Source: Tilletiaria anomala UBC 951
Taxonomy: Eukaryota > Basidiomycota > Exobasidiomycetes > Georgefischeriales > Tilletiariaceae
NCBI RefSeq assembly: GCF_000711695.1
Contig: NW_013546878.1
Coordinates: 1-33,161, forward strand
Direction: 5' to 3'
Length of the DNA stretch: 33,161 nucleotides
Part shown: piece after piece, positions 10,263-21,234 of the stretch
Position numbering within the stretch: the first letter of the stretch is position 1
Layout of the letters: each line of letters begins with the position of its first letter
The notes under the pieces: model-generated
What the model was told of the DNA's origin: nothing
Databases searched by the model: none
The model's input: only the letters and a program-made list of their open reading frames with translations
Program-made: the position numbers and the translations under genes

Positions 10263-11678
10263 CTTGTCACGCTTGGGCGGGAGCCAACAGGAGAGGGCTG
10301 GCTTCTGCTATGTGTAGCATGTGTAGCCTTCGGACAAGGTCGAGTGCATGTGCTTGCTATGATGTTATCGAGGGATCACACGCATCGCCGGCAAGCACAA
10401 CTGTCCAGTCTTTGATTCGTGAGGTGGTCCTTGGCAATGGCAATACATGATGTGGCATAAATCGATACATTGAATGTCAAAAGGTAGTCCAGTCGCATAT
10501 GGACGCAGGGGATAACTTGAAAGCACAAACGATGAGATTTGGTGCGCGTAACTCTTTCTCCATACTGGTTTGACGGTGAGAGGTTCGTTCGACACGAGAG
10601 CGATGGGCACACTTTCCTGGGTTGAGTGCCAGTTTGCGTGTGCACAAGACCCAACGCTCCGCGTCTGCGCCCAAAAGGTGGAAAACGAAGGTGCGATGTC
10701 AATTTGGGGGCTCTACTCTCATTTGCGTCAGTTGAAGCAGGTTCCACCTCCAGGTCTCCAGCATTTTCCTTTATGCCAATTCCACTCTCGGTCCACGCCC
10801 CTGACAGGAGGCGGTCAGTGCTGCCAAAATTTCATAGAGGACCCGAGCGGGGGCTCAACAGTCAGTATAGTAGTTTGAAGTTGGCGCAGCGTCGTCTGGG
10901 CTCCTGCTTCTCTATCAGCCATGGGCCATCAAGGCGCCGGCAGGCTTTTCACCTGGCCCTCTGCGATAAAACAAAAACGAACCTGGGGCCCATGTTGTGC
11001 GCACAATAGCGCACGTGTTTTGTATGCGAGCGGATATGTAGCTCTGCAAATTGGTCAGCTGTAGTGGTGGCGGTGGCTGAGGCTGGGTCTTGACTCTGCT
11101 GATTGTGGTTCCGCCCGTCTCCAGAAGCATGATGACTATATGGTGGGGAGTGCCGCGGCGCCGCTCTCCCAAAAGAAAACCAAAAAAAAACTTGTCCACT
11201 GTTGCTGCGCCCCTGCCGAGTGCTGGGGGTCAGGACGCGAGGGCGGAACCGGAATAGAGCATGGCTGCTGTAATGGCCACGCGCTGTTCCCAACTTGTCC
11301 CAACTGAAACTCATCGCCGAGGCACACACTGCACAGACCATCCATTTCCACTCCATCTGGTCTTCCCTTCTGGTTCTTGGTGGTCCCTCGCTGTTCAGTA
11401 CATGACTGGACTGCCTCAAGCTTGTCCCCTTTGTCGTCTCGTCCGTCCATTGGCCACTACATATACACACACCTCCTCCACCACCACCATCTTCGTTTCT
11501 CACACCCCACCGTCCCCCCCCCTCGTCCAAGGACAAAATAAATAAATACAAAGAGGGCCACCATCCTGCACCAGGCGTGATCGAGATCTTCGCATCTTCT
11601 TTCCAGCCCGTGTGCCTCGCCTCGACCCATCACTCCCTGGTTGTTCCTTTCTAGTCTCTTGCTGCTGCATTCGTCAGC
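10263..11678. other. Gene-less stretch upstream of ATP-citrate lyase
   Basis: About 1.4 kb without a supportable gene. It should carry the 3' region of the snurportin gene and the ATP-citrate lyase promoter and leader. The last 220 bp is pyrimidine- and CA/CCA-rich (for example CACACACCTCCTCCACCACC near 11465-11485), a common look for highly expressed fungal promoters and leaders. Open frames on the minus strand here are Gly runs opposite the CCA tract and are not believable genes. Confidence 0.5.
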
Positions 11679-14600
11679 ATGTCGTCCAAAGGTACGTGGG
11701 CCACATGGAGCGGCTAGGCTAGTGTCCCACTCGCCCCGATCAACCGAGAGACTCACTGACCGAACCCCAACCAAACTCCCTGCTTTCACAGCCATTCGCG
11801 AGTTTGACGCCAAGCTGCTGGTTAACTACTGGCTTCCGCGCTCCCCGCTTGTACACGAGAACGCAGCCGTATCAACATCCTTTGTCGCGCCGCAGCCCAA
11901 GGTAGCGCAGATCTCATGGGACCCCGAGACCGGCGCACTCACCGCAGAGCAGACCCTCCCCAGCTGGGTCTTCAACACCAAGCTCGTCGCCAAGCCGGAC
12001 CAGCTGATCAAGCGTCGTGGCAAGGCCGGCCTGCTCAAGCTTAACTGCGACTGGCCAGAGGCAAAGCAATGGATCCAGGAGCGGGCAGGCAAGCCGCAGA
12101 AGGTGTGTGACCGCAAATACATTTTTGGTCCCTCTCCACATGTCCGCTAAAAGCATTCTTCTGGTCGTCGGACAGGTCGAGACAGTGACCGGCACGCTGA
12201 ACAATTTCATCGTCGAACCACTGTTCCCACATGCGGCCGACACAGAGTACTACGTGTGCATCAACTCGGCGCGTGAGGGCGACTACATTCTCTTCACCCA
12301 CGAGGGTGGTGTCGACGTCGGTGATGTCGACGCGAAAGCGCTCAAGCTGTTGATTCCCGCCGATCCGACGCAGCCGTTCCCAAGCCGCGCACAGTGGACC
12401 TCCACGCTGCTCCCCGGCGTGCCGGCTGCCAAGAAGGAGATCCTCACCGACTTTTTGATCCGCCTCTACTCGGTGTACGCCGACTTGCACTTTGCCTACC
12501 TCGAGATCAACCCACTCGTCGTCACCGATGATGGCACCATCGCCTACCTTGACATGGCTGCCAAGCTCGACCAGACCGCCGAGTTCATCTGCGGGCCCAA
12601 GTGGGCCGTCGCGCGCGACCCGTCCGTCTACAACGACAAGGCCGTCAGCACAGCCGCCAAGGGCGAGGAGCGCGGCCCGCCCATGTACTGGCCTGCGCCG
12701 TTCGGCCGCGACCTGACCAAGGAGGAGGCATACATTGCCAAGCTTGACTCGGGCACCGGTGCATCGCTCAAGCTCACCGTCCTCAACGCCAAGGGCCGCA
12801 TCTGGACCATGGTCGCAGGCGGTGGTGCCTCGGTCGTCTACTCTGACGCGATCGCCGCCCACGGCTTTGCGCACGAGCTTGCCAACTATGGCGAGTACTC
12901 GGGCGCCCCCTCCGAGGGTCAGACGTTCGAGTACGCCAAGACGCTGCTCGACCTCATGACACGCGGAGATCCGCACCCTGAGGGCAAGCTGCTGATCATC
13001 GGCGGTGGTATTGCCAACTTTACCAACGTCGCAGCGACGTTCAAGGGCATCATCCGTGCACTCAAGGAGTACAAGCAGGCGCTCATCAAGCACAACGTCC
13101 GCATCTTTGTCCGTCGCGGCGGCCCCAACTACCAGGAGGGCCTAAAGGCGATGCGCCTGCTCGGCGAGGACCTCGGTGTAGACATCCACGTCTTTGGACC
13201 CGACACGCACATCACCGACATTGTCCCTCTCGCGCTCGGCGTCAAGCAGCTCTCGGACGTCCAGCTTGGTATCCAGCCGGCAACGTCGCACGACATTGCT
13301 GCGCCCACCAGTGGCGCCGCGACTCCGAACCCACAGGTTAACGGCTCGGCCGCCAACAAGCAGCCCGATGGCCTCGTCGGCCAGGTCGACTACCAGACCG
13401 GCCAGCGCACACAGCTGCAGGACCAGATCGTCACGTTCGACTCGGCCACCGGTGCCCTTACCCGCCCGGACTACCGCCCCTTTGACGAGCACACGCGCTC
13501 GCTCATCTACGGCCTCCAGCCACGCGCGATCCAGGGCATGCTCGACTTTGACTACGCCTGCGGCCGCAGCACACCATCGGTCGCGGCGATGATCTACCCC
13601 TTCGGCGGGCACCACATCCAGAAGTTCTACTGGGGCACCAAGGAGACGCTCCTGCCCGTCTACACATCCGTCGCCGAGGCGTGCAAGAAGCACCCGGACG
13701 CCGACGTCGTCGTCAACTTCGCCTCCAGTCGCTCCGTGTACAGCTCTTCGCTCGAGGTGCTGTCGCACCCGCAGATCCGCGCGCTCGCGCTCATCGCTGA
13801 GGGCGTGCCCGAACGTCATGCACGTGAGATTCTCTGGCGCGCCAAGCAGGCCAACGTGCTGATCATCGGCCCCGCCACCGTCGGCGGAATCAAGCCCGGC
13901 TGCTTCCGCATCGGCAACTCGGGCGGCATGATGGATAACATCATCTCCTCCAAGCTCTACCGCGCCGGCTCTGTCGGCTACGTGTCCAAGTCCGGCGGCA
14001 TGTCCAACGAGCTAAATAACATCCTCTCCCTTACCACCAACGGCACCTATGAGGGCATCGCCATCGGAGGCGACCGCTACCCCGCCACGACGTTCATCGA
14101 CCACCTGCTGCGCTACGAGAAAGATCCTGCCTGCAAACTTCTCGTCCTTCTCGGCGAGGTTGGCGGTGTCGAGGAGTACCGCGTCATCGACGCGGTCAAG
14201 CAGGGTATCATCACCAAGCCTATCGTCGCCTGGGCCATCGGCACATGCGCAAAGATGTTCACAACCGAGGTCCAGTTCGGCCACGCCGGTTCGATGGCCA
14301 ACTCGGACATGGAGACCGCCTCGGCCAAGAACCTTGCGATGAAGCAGGCCGGTTTCATCGTCCCCGACACGTTTGAAGACCTCCCCGTCGTCCTGCGTCA
14401 GGTGTACGAGAAGATGGTCGCCAACGGCGACATCTCCCCGCGGCCCGAGCGCCCGCCCCCTACGATCCCCGTCGACTACAACTGGGCCCGCGAGCTCGGT
14501 ATGGTCCGCAAACCCGCTGCGTTCATCTCGACTATTTCCGATGAGCGCGGCGCCGAGCTGATCTACTCGGGCGTCACTATCTCCGAGGTGTTCGCGTCCA

Positions 14601-15507
14601 ACATGGGCATCGGCGGCGTCATCTCTCTGCTCTGGTTCAAGCGCCGTCTGCCCGAGTACTGCACCAAGCTCATCGAGATGGCGCTCTGCCTCTGCGCCGA
14701 CCACGGCCCAGCGGTTTCCGGCGCGATGACGTCTATCATCACCACGCGTGCCGGCAAGGACCTTGTCAGCTCGCTCTGCGCCGGTCTGCTCACCATCGGC
14801 TCGCGCTTCGGCGGCGCGCTCGACGATGCTGCGATCGAGTTCTCTGCCGCATATGACAAGGGGCTGACGCCAAGAGAGTTCGTCGATTCGATGCGCAAGC
14901 AGTCGCGTCTTATCCCCGGTATCGGCCACAAGATCAAGTCGCTGCGCAACCCGGACCAGCGGGTCGTGCTCGTCGTTGACTACGTCAAGAAGACATTCCC
15001 GTCGCACCCTCTGCTCGACTATGCTTTGAAGGTCCAGGCAGTAACGACAGCGAAGAAGGACACCCTGATTCTCAAGCAAGTATACAGTGTGGACCCCTGT
15101 TGAATGACAGGGAAACTAACACAAAATATTCGTACCCTTTTTCCCTCCTTGCAGTGTCGACGGTGCGCTCGCCATCGCCATGGTTGACATGCTCAGGAAC
15201 TGCTTCACTCCCGCTGAGGCAGCCGAGTACGTCGAACTCAAGTTCCTGAACGGACTCTTTGTGTGAGCAGCCCTGGCAAGGTTCGCCCGTTGACACAAGG
15301 AGACCAAGGTACTGACTTCATGCTCTTGCTGTGGCCTCTACCTTCTTCTTTTTGACCAGCGTTGCGCGCTCAATCGGCTTCATCGGTCACCACCTGGATC
15401 AGCGCCGCCTCAAGAGCAACCTGTACAGGCACCCAGCCGACGACTTCTACATCAACTGCCTCACTCCAGACCGTGTCCTCGTCAACCCGGCCAAGGCAAA
15501 CAAGTGA
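11679..15507 (+). CDS. ACL1: ATP-citrate lyase, fused single-chain form, 5 exons
   Basis: Cytosolic enzyme: citrate + CoA + ATP to acetyl-CoA + oxaloacetate + ADP + Pi, the main source of cytosolic acetyl-CoA for fatty acid and sterol synthesis. The exons are 11679-11691, 11792-12102, 12176-15075, 15155-15262 and 15360-15507, giving about 1159 residues. The first exon encodes only MSSK plus one base. The order is: ATP-grasp/citrate-binding half (about 1-430); a low-complexity linker ([19 protein letters not shown]); the CoA-ligase half with phospho-histidine motif [19 protein letters not shown] (His about 811, matching human His760); and a C-terminal citrate-synthase-like domain ([20 protein letters not shown] through [20 protein letters not shown]). 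The third intron appears to use a GC donor. The fused form is typical of animals and basidiomycetes, while ascomycetes split it. Human ACLY is 1101 aa, so the length fits. Splices 4 and 5 restore the conserved LILNVDG and LNGLFVVARSIGF. Confidence 0.95.
15076..15154 (+). other. Non-canonical GC-AG intron in ATP-citrate lyase
   Basis: The exon end reads ATTCTCAA followed by GCAAGTATAC, and the intron ends in CTCCTTGCAG. Using the GC donor gives CTC AAT GTC GAC (LNVD), exactly the conserved LILNVDG of the family. The nearby GT (in AAGTATAC, two or more bases on) leaves the wrong phase for the downstream exon. AA|GCAAGT is the usual strong consensus of GC donors. Confidence 0.85.
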
Positions 15508-15823
15508 GCAGGAAAGGCAGTTGCAGCTGCAGCATCAGGTCAGCACCGTCTCAACTAGGCGTCATCGCGCCGCACCGAACGGCCGAGCCCTTCTCTTACA
15601 TCTTAATCCATCCCAACGAAAGTACTCATATCGCATAGCATTTCGTTTTCCCCTATCTTCGTTTCTCCAAAATTTCTCATTGAGGTTCTCGCTTTGGTGC
15701 CGCCTTGCTCTTGGGTGTGTGTAGTAGTTCGTTCGATTCCAGAATCAAGCCAAAACAAAGATCGTCTCGTTGCGGCTGCCCGCTGCAGAATATACTCTGC
15801 TGAATCGCATCCTGTGCTATAAC
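15508..15823. other. ATP-citrate lyase 3' region
   Basis: About 316 bp after the lyase stop codon. It is T-rich in the middle (CGTTTTCCCCTATCTTCGTTT near 15645) and likely is the 3' UTR and spacer. No RNA gene is seen: a GTTCGATTCC at 15731 resembles a tRNA B box but has no stem partner. Confidence 0.45.
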
Positions 15824-16355
15824 ATGTCTGCGAGTATATCTGGACCTCGCATGGCGAGAATCAGAGATAACTACTTCCAGGGAGCCTACAGCATGTGCGG
15901 AGTGTTCGCTGCGGACGAAGCAAATGAGTACATGTACACCAATGGACAAGTCCTTGCATGGGACTCTTCGAACGCGGCATTTGGCTTTGTGGGTGAGCGC
16001 GGTGAGTGAGACACCTCGTTCCGTTCCGGCAACTTTTGGACCGCAGCCACGCCATTTGCGGCGGAGTCCATGATACCTGCAGTCTCCTCTCCATCTTTGG
16101 CCGGCGGCTGGATGCCAGCGTCCCTCCTCAAAGTTGCAGCATTGCTGGTGCTCAGTACCCCGCGCACCGTTCGAGTTTGTGGCACTGGGGGCCGGGCCTA
16201 ATCTGGATCCTAGTACGTATATGGTTCCATCAACCATTCGGGAGGGGAACTCTTCAGAAGGACCTAGAAATGGCAGTATCCCGAGCGCGTCGCAGGCAGT
16301 TGAGACAATGAAGCCTGACCTCTTCAAGCACATTCAAGGCGAGAGCGCTGGGTGA
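15824..16355 (+). CDS. Possible small hypothetical gene, 2 exons
   Basis: Low-confidence model. Exon 1 is 15824-16001 (MSASISGPRMARIRDNYFQG to AAFGFVGER) and ends at a strong GTGAGT donor. An alternative GTGAGC donor nine bases earlier has the same phase. Exon 2 is 16156-16355 after a GCTCAG acceptor and reads VPRAPFEFVALGAGPNLDP to LFKHIQGESAG. The phases agree, giving about 125 residues. No domain is recognised. The opposite strand also has a 218-codon open frame here, so coding on either strand is unproven. The 154-bp intron is longer than most neighbours'. Confidence 0.25.
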
Positions 16356-16726
16356 AGAAAGTTCGTGCGAGCTCCATTTCAATTGGTCCCACTAAGACTT
16401 CGCCAGATGATCGAGGGGAATCATCAGTCACCTCTGTGGTATGCAGGTACACAACCCTATATAATAAATGCTCCGTCGCCTACAAAGTAACGCCCGGGCC
16501 GAGACACATCCACCAGTCGTGAGACTTTAGTAGACAATATGGCCTCGCAGGTGACGCATATCGCAGCTCGCTTGAGTCTTGATGATGCTCTATAGACCCT
16601 GTGCATTCTTGGCTTGTTCACACGTTGGGCTCGCATTCGAGGTCCTTCGCTCCATGATTTCATGCAGTGTTTGGCAAGACTCGTAGCTTTCTTCCGGGTA
16701 CGAGAAGGTCTCAGAGCCCGTCCACG
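16356..16726. other. Upstream region of the two-helix membrane protein gene
   Basis: About 370 bp with no gene seen. It contains CTATATAATAAATG at about 16456-16469, a TATA-like element about 260 bp upstream of the ATG at 16727. A GTG-initiated extension of that gene's frame back to 16667 is open but lacks an in-frame ATG. Confidence 0.4.
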
Positions 16727-17973
16727 ATGAGCTACAACGCTGGCGCCGGCGACTCTAGCGCACCGACATGGAGCGACAATGGCCCGTACCAGTCCACCTT
16801 ACCTACAGGTCCTGCCAATCCTGAACCAGGGACACGCAAAGAAATCACGCGCATAGTCGGCTCCCGTGCTGCGTCACAATTGACGGAGAAGGAAGCAGAG
16901 GCGCTCAGCCGCCTCAAAAAAACCGCAAGCAATTTCAAGTTCGCGGGATACATTCTCGGCACTCTAGGCACCACCTTCTTCATGCGAAGACGCAAGCCGG
17001 ATATCAAGCACTTTTCTTTGCTAGCGTATTCGACAGCGGGAGGTCTTGGTGAGTAAAGAGTAGTTGACTATACTCTTGCCACCCCCTGTCTGGACTCGTG
17101 CAGTAGCTCACCCGCCACATGTTCTCGTCACACAGGCGCTGCGTTTCTCTTGGAGGATCTCGGCGTGATTGCTGGACAGCGATACCTCAAGGATGTCGAA
17201 GATCCGCAGCATCTAGCCATGGTACTCAAAGAGGCGAGAGCGGATCGGATCCAACGACAGCAAGGTACCGGGCCGCCTCCACCTCTACAGGCAACGCAAG
17301 ATGGTGTACGCCAACTTCCCGCTAGCATCTTCAACCCATATGACAGCAGCGAGGTTTCCCGAGATCAACCATATGTAGGCAACGGGAGCTGGAGCGCCAA
17401 TTCTGCCCCACTTGACGCATCTAATCCGTCTACAAGCGACGCGTATTTCGAAGGGCGAGAAGCAGGGTGGCAATCGCGGACGCAGTCGCCGCCCCCATCG
17501 CAACCACAGCAGGACCAGCTGCCTCCATCGCGCTGGGCGCAGCTCCGCGGCGAGCGCGGCGCGCAGGTGTCCCGCTGGGACGAGCTGCGACAGCAAAACG
17601 CTCGCGATGGGCTGAGTCAGACGCCAAGGCTTTTGCCTGGACAAGGACCGGTGCAACAGCCGCAGTCGCAGTGGCAAAGTCCAGGGCAAGGGCAAGGCGA
17701 TTTTGCTTCCACGGCTGCAAATGTCAACCCGAGAAGTGGAGCGATACTAGCTGTGAGTTCTTTTGTGCGTCCGCCGTGCATCCACGGCATGAGGACGAGT
17801 GAACCTTGAGCTAACAGACAGCTGAAACTTCACTTCCATGCGTCACCACGCAGGATCCGACATTCGGCAAGGGCACGCAGGAAGACCGTGCACGAGCGAG
17901 CAGGGAGTTCGAGGCGTCCATGGAAAGAGAGCGCCGAGGCATGGACAGCGCCGGTGATTCGTGGGCTCGATGA
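16727..17973 (+). CDS. Predicted two-helix membrane protein with Gln/Pro-rich tail, 3 exons
   Basis: The exons are 16727-17048, 17136-17752 and 17854-17973 with introns of 87 and 101 bp (GTGAGT donors, CAG acceptors, phases 1 and 0), giving 352 residues. The N-terminal part has a helix LTEKEAEALSRLKKTASNFK leading into a hydrophobic hairpin: FAGYILGTLGTTFFM (about 72-86), a basic loop RRRKPDIKHF, then SLLAYSTAGGLGAAFLLEDL built across the first splice. The geometry recalls small mitochondrial or ER hairpin proteins such as the OCIA-domain family, but I cannot assign it. The rest is Pro/Gln/Ser-rich with WAQLRGERG and SRWDELRQQN repeats of a W-x-x-LR type. The C-terminus is a charged helix (EDRARASREFEASMERERRG). 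No catalytic motif is visible. It converges with the nuclease gene, 242 bp apart. Confidence 0.75.
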
Positions 17974-18215
17974 CAATGATGATGAGGATGAAACAAAGTG
18001 TAGCTTACAGATACGTGAGACACAAGTACAAACATGCAAATGCAGTACGCAAGCTGAGAATGTGTCGAAGTCTTATTGGATACCTGTTCATGAAATACGA
18101 TTACGCATTAGCGTGTGCGACGATTTAGCGAGGGCCAGTGCAGAGAATGTCCTGACGTGTGTTTCGATGAAGTCGTGGCGTCAGTTGTGGCTTGAGATAG
18201 AACGAGGACGTGCTG
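17974..18215. other. Convergent 3' intergenic spacer
   Basis: 242 bp between the stop codons of two convergent genes. It begins with an ATGATGATGAGGATG-like run of ATG/GAT triplets right after the stop at 17973. No other feature is seen. Confidence 0.45.
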
Positions 18216-19658
18216 CTAGTGGCCAGCTTGTAGCGCTTCATCGAGCAGTAAGCTGTTAAGCAGCGCGCCCAATCGAACGCCCGCCTTTGCAAGCTGCATT
18301 TGCAGAATCTTGTCGTCATTGATGCGGCCAAAGTACTCTGGCACGTCAAGCTCCGCCAGCTCAGGCTGTGGTTGTGGGTGCTGCGGGTCCGGGTCCGACG
18401 GAGAGGAAGGAGGAGGGTAGGGTCGGGGCTGAGGGTGACGGCCCGGACCACGACGCCGCCGACGTCTTCTGCGCGCGAGCTCGGCTTTGGCGTTGAGATG
18501 CTCTATACTGAGCTCGGCGTCTTTCATCGTCCAAATGTCCGCCTCATCCTCGTCTTCTTCTAGATCCACAGGTGTCCTTGGGCCAGCACCTATCAGGAAC
18601 GCCGCATTGGGCTTGGACGGCGCAGGCACAGGAGCGGCGAACGCATACGAGCATACAAGCGGGTGCATCAACTTGGTCCAGGCCATGGCGCAAATGGTGC
18701 CTTCACCCGTGGCTAGCTGTCGTACTTTTTGCTGCCCCAGGACAAGTTGCGTGTTGTCGCTCTGGTCTGCCTCGCTGGTAGCTGGGCAGGTCAGCCAATC
18801 TTTCTGATCGGCTTCGGACCACCAAGTTGACGCAGGTGGGGCGGGGGAGGGCGCCGACAGGGTCGGCTGGCCCAAGCCCTCTTGCAGAAGCCATCGGATG
18901 TAGTTGTCCCAGATCCTGCCTTGCAAGGCCGACTCGATGCGTGCGCTAGGAAGAGGCGTTGTGTAGTTGGCGAGAGAGCGGATCTGCGCTTGCAGCATCA
19001 AACTGTCCCAGACCGTGTGCAACTTGCTTTTGCGCCCTTCGAAGCGGACCCATACGTCGTTCCCGCCTCGATCTCTTCCGGTCAGGTGCAGCGGCTGGCC
19101 CATATCGCCCATCAAGTGGACGACCATGCGCATGGCCATGTCACGCTCCCAGCCTTGCTCTGTTTGCAGACGAGATGTGTAATTGTACAGCGCGGTGACG
19201 AGATTGTCGGGCGATGCCCAGCCCTCCTCGCCGTATGTGCAGTGCAGCGGCGGGTCATCCTGCAGCGGGTTGATGTAGTGCAGCTTGGAGGACCAGGGGT
19301 AGCGCATGTGCTGTGCGTCAGGCCATGATGCCAGGGGTGCGAGGTGGCAGCTGTGATTGGAGCAAGGTTGGGCCAGGCCAGTTAGTGAAGATCAAAATAC
19401 GCCTTTGACGGCATTGACGCACTGTGTGTGAGGAGCACCCTGCCGAGGGTAGTAGCTCTGGTACGCGGTAAAGTCGGGGAGGATGGAACAGATGTGTGCG
19501 CGTACGGCAGGATGGAGCTGCGTCTGTGCGATTGTGGCGACGATGGCATGTCCGACCTGACCCCACGCTCGCACGGCCGGTGCTGCGACCAGGAGCAGGA
19601 CGAGGTAGACCGCCAAGTTCAGCGCGCCGGAGAGGGAACAAGGGGTCCGAAGAACCAT
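18216..19658 (-). CDS. Secreted S1/P1-type zinc nuclease with large insertion, 2 exons
   Basis: Extracellular or vacuolar single-strand-specific nuclease/3'-nucleotidase using three zinc ions. The exons are 19423-19658 and 18216-19350, with a 72-bp GTGCGT...CAG intron containing a CTAAC branch-like site, giving 456 residues. Start 19658 is the first ATG. Residues 1-31 form a signal peptide (LVLLLVAAPAVRA) and cleavage would expose Trp32, which is essential because P1 uses its N-terminal Trp as a zinc ligand. The ligand set is visible: WGQVGH, SWPD, KLHY, VVHLMGDMGQPLH, HTVWD. The family's true C-terminal helix (EYFGRINDDKILQMQLAKAG then VRLGALLN) is present, but before it lies about 100 extra residues: acidic (EEDEDEADIW), then eight arginines in a row, then a Pro-rich stretch. 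Usual mature length is about 270-290. An unrecognised intron in the insert is an alternative. Confidence 0.9.
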
Positions 19659-21234
19659 CTTTGCGAAGAAGCGGGGGTCCAATGTCGCTGCCGCTATATA
19701 GTCTTGCTCCGCGTATCCTAGATGTCTCGCGCGCCAGTGGTGACGGGGGTTCCAAGTTGGCGACCTTGGCGAAAATGGGGGTCTGCGATTGTCAACGTGC
19801 CGATGGACAACTCCTGCAGCTCAACGAGAGCTATGGTGTACAAACGCGCGCCTTGTCTCCATCAACGTCAGTGTCGAATACACTCTGCGGTTGTCTTGAT
19901 ACAATCCAATCCAATCCAATCTGGACTGACGATAACATGGCCTCCTATGGGGCCTCTATTAATAGAGCCACACCTTATCTCGATACAGAGCGAGGGCGTG
20001 CGGCGTGTACTCCGTGGTCGGTTTGTGTTTGTGCGCGACGCGTCCTCTCTCGACTGCCTCTCTCGGCCGAGTGTGGAAGGCAAACACATTACACAAGACC
20101 AAAAGTCCATGACCTTTCGTGGTTTCCGCTTTTGCCCCAACCTGAATTTCGAAGCTCACTGGCTGTTTTCTTTCGCGGGACTGTGCTGGAAGGAACTCCC
20201 AGACGACTGCGCAAATTTGCCGAGGCGTTCACGCGAAATTGCTCTGAGTCTGTTTATTCTCCCGAGATTCTGCGATCTTGGCCACGATGTATGTCGAGCA
20301 GCGCTTGGAGGAAGTGCTGCTCATAGGCGATCTTCGCACACTGTCCTCCCGCCTGCCAAACCTCCCGGCCGTGCGCACTGTGCCGAACGCCGATGATGGA
20401 GGGGTGGGGGCAGGGGGTCAGGTGCAGCTCTGTGCAAGACAGGGCCGCTATGCAGTGCCCAGGGAAAAAAAAGTCTAGCGCACGTACCTGCGACACAGCA
20501 GAGCAAGGCGCATTCCTCCACTGTTCATCGGTCCCTGACGCGCTGTGGCAGGTGGAACAGCACTACAGCACCATTGCCAGCCAGGCGGCGTCAGCCCACA
20601 ATTTTGGAAATGTCTGCTGATGCGGTGTGGTGCCTCTACACTTGACTCCCCAGTCGGCAAAAAAACAAATCAAATCAGAACATTTTCTCGAGGTTCCCTG
20701 TCAAAACGTCTGTGGGTGCAGTGATGGACTGCAGGCCAGGGAGAAAAAGCCAGAACAGCGCCCGCTTTCCATGCCATTTTATCATGGATTACCGGTGCCA
20801 GTGCTGGAGCACTGTCTCACACTCTATGAGTATGTGGACTGCAACACCACACCGCCTCACAACCAGACCCCCCATCTCATCTGGGTCCATCTTTGGTGGG
20901 CACAAGCTGATTGATTCTTCCTGACAGGCTCACAGCCCACCATCCTTCTACGCTTGCTGGCTATACACGGCTCGCCTCCGACGACGTACTCAACTTGCGT
21001 CCCGAGCGAGCTTGATTGCTGGTGCGTGCTGCAGCAGTCAGTGTCAAGTAGTCTTCTTACACGCAGCACGCTCGGAAGAGAATCAGCGGTCAGCGGGTAT
21101 GTCGCTGTAGCAGATTCCCACCTTTGCTTTGCCTCTCTTTCGCTTGCTTCAACGCCCAATCGCTTGCCCCGAGTCTACTTGTCCCACCCCCTCGAGCTTG
21201 CTTCCCTCACATAGTGGCGTGCAGACAGCACCAG
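19659..21234. other. Divergent intergenic region, nuclease / HMG-CoA reductase
   Basis: About 1.58 kb between divergent starts. It holds a tandem CCAAT cluster (separate entry). The last 200 bp before 21235 is pyrimidine-rich (CCTCTCTTTCGCTTGC). The open frame at about 20284-20478 (MYVEQRLEEVLLIGD start) is short and unsupported. No RNA gene is seen, and I could not identify a convincing sterol-response element by eye. Confidence 0.5.
19902..19921. repeat. Tandem CAATC repeat giving three CCAAT boxes
   Basis: Four perfect CAATC units create CCAAT at 19906-19910, 19911-19915 and 19916-19920. The array lies about 245 bp upstream of the nuclease ATG, where it reads ATTGG on the sense strand, and 1.3 kb from the HMG-CoA reductase start. 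CCAAT is the core site of the HAP/NF-Y complex; function here is inference. Confidence 0.7.

Noticed and set aside
10949-11551. 200-codon minus-strand open frame upstream of ATP-citrate lyase
   Set aside because: It is driven by Gly runs opposite a CCA/pyrimidine-rich tract and contains no domain; it looks like promoter DNA read backwards.
12041-13093. 350-codon minus-strand open frame, plus 13142-13819 and 14012-15079, all opposite ATP-citrate lyase
   Set aside because: These are antisense shadows caused by the strong GC-ending codon bias of the lyase; they carry no recognisable domains.
15731-15740. GTTCGATTCC resembling a tRNA B box
   Set aside because: No T-arm stem pairing around it and no A box or acceptor stem at the right distance.
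15677-16333. 218-codon minus-strand open frame
   Set aside because: No recognisable domain and mixed composition. It competes with a plus-strand spliced model, so it is kept only as an ambiguity in the findings.
19392-19422. Donor at GTATTTTG for the nuclease intron
   Set aside because: Phase does not match the required downstream frame (CHLAPLASWPD); the GTGCGT donor at 19422 does.
20284-20478. Short plus-strand frame starting MYVEQRLEEVLLIGD
   Set aside because: The first 20 residues look helical but the rest is Gly runs over a G-rich tract; no splice continuation was found.
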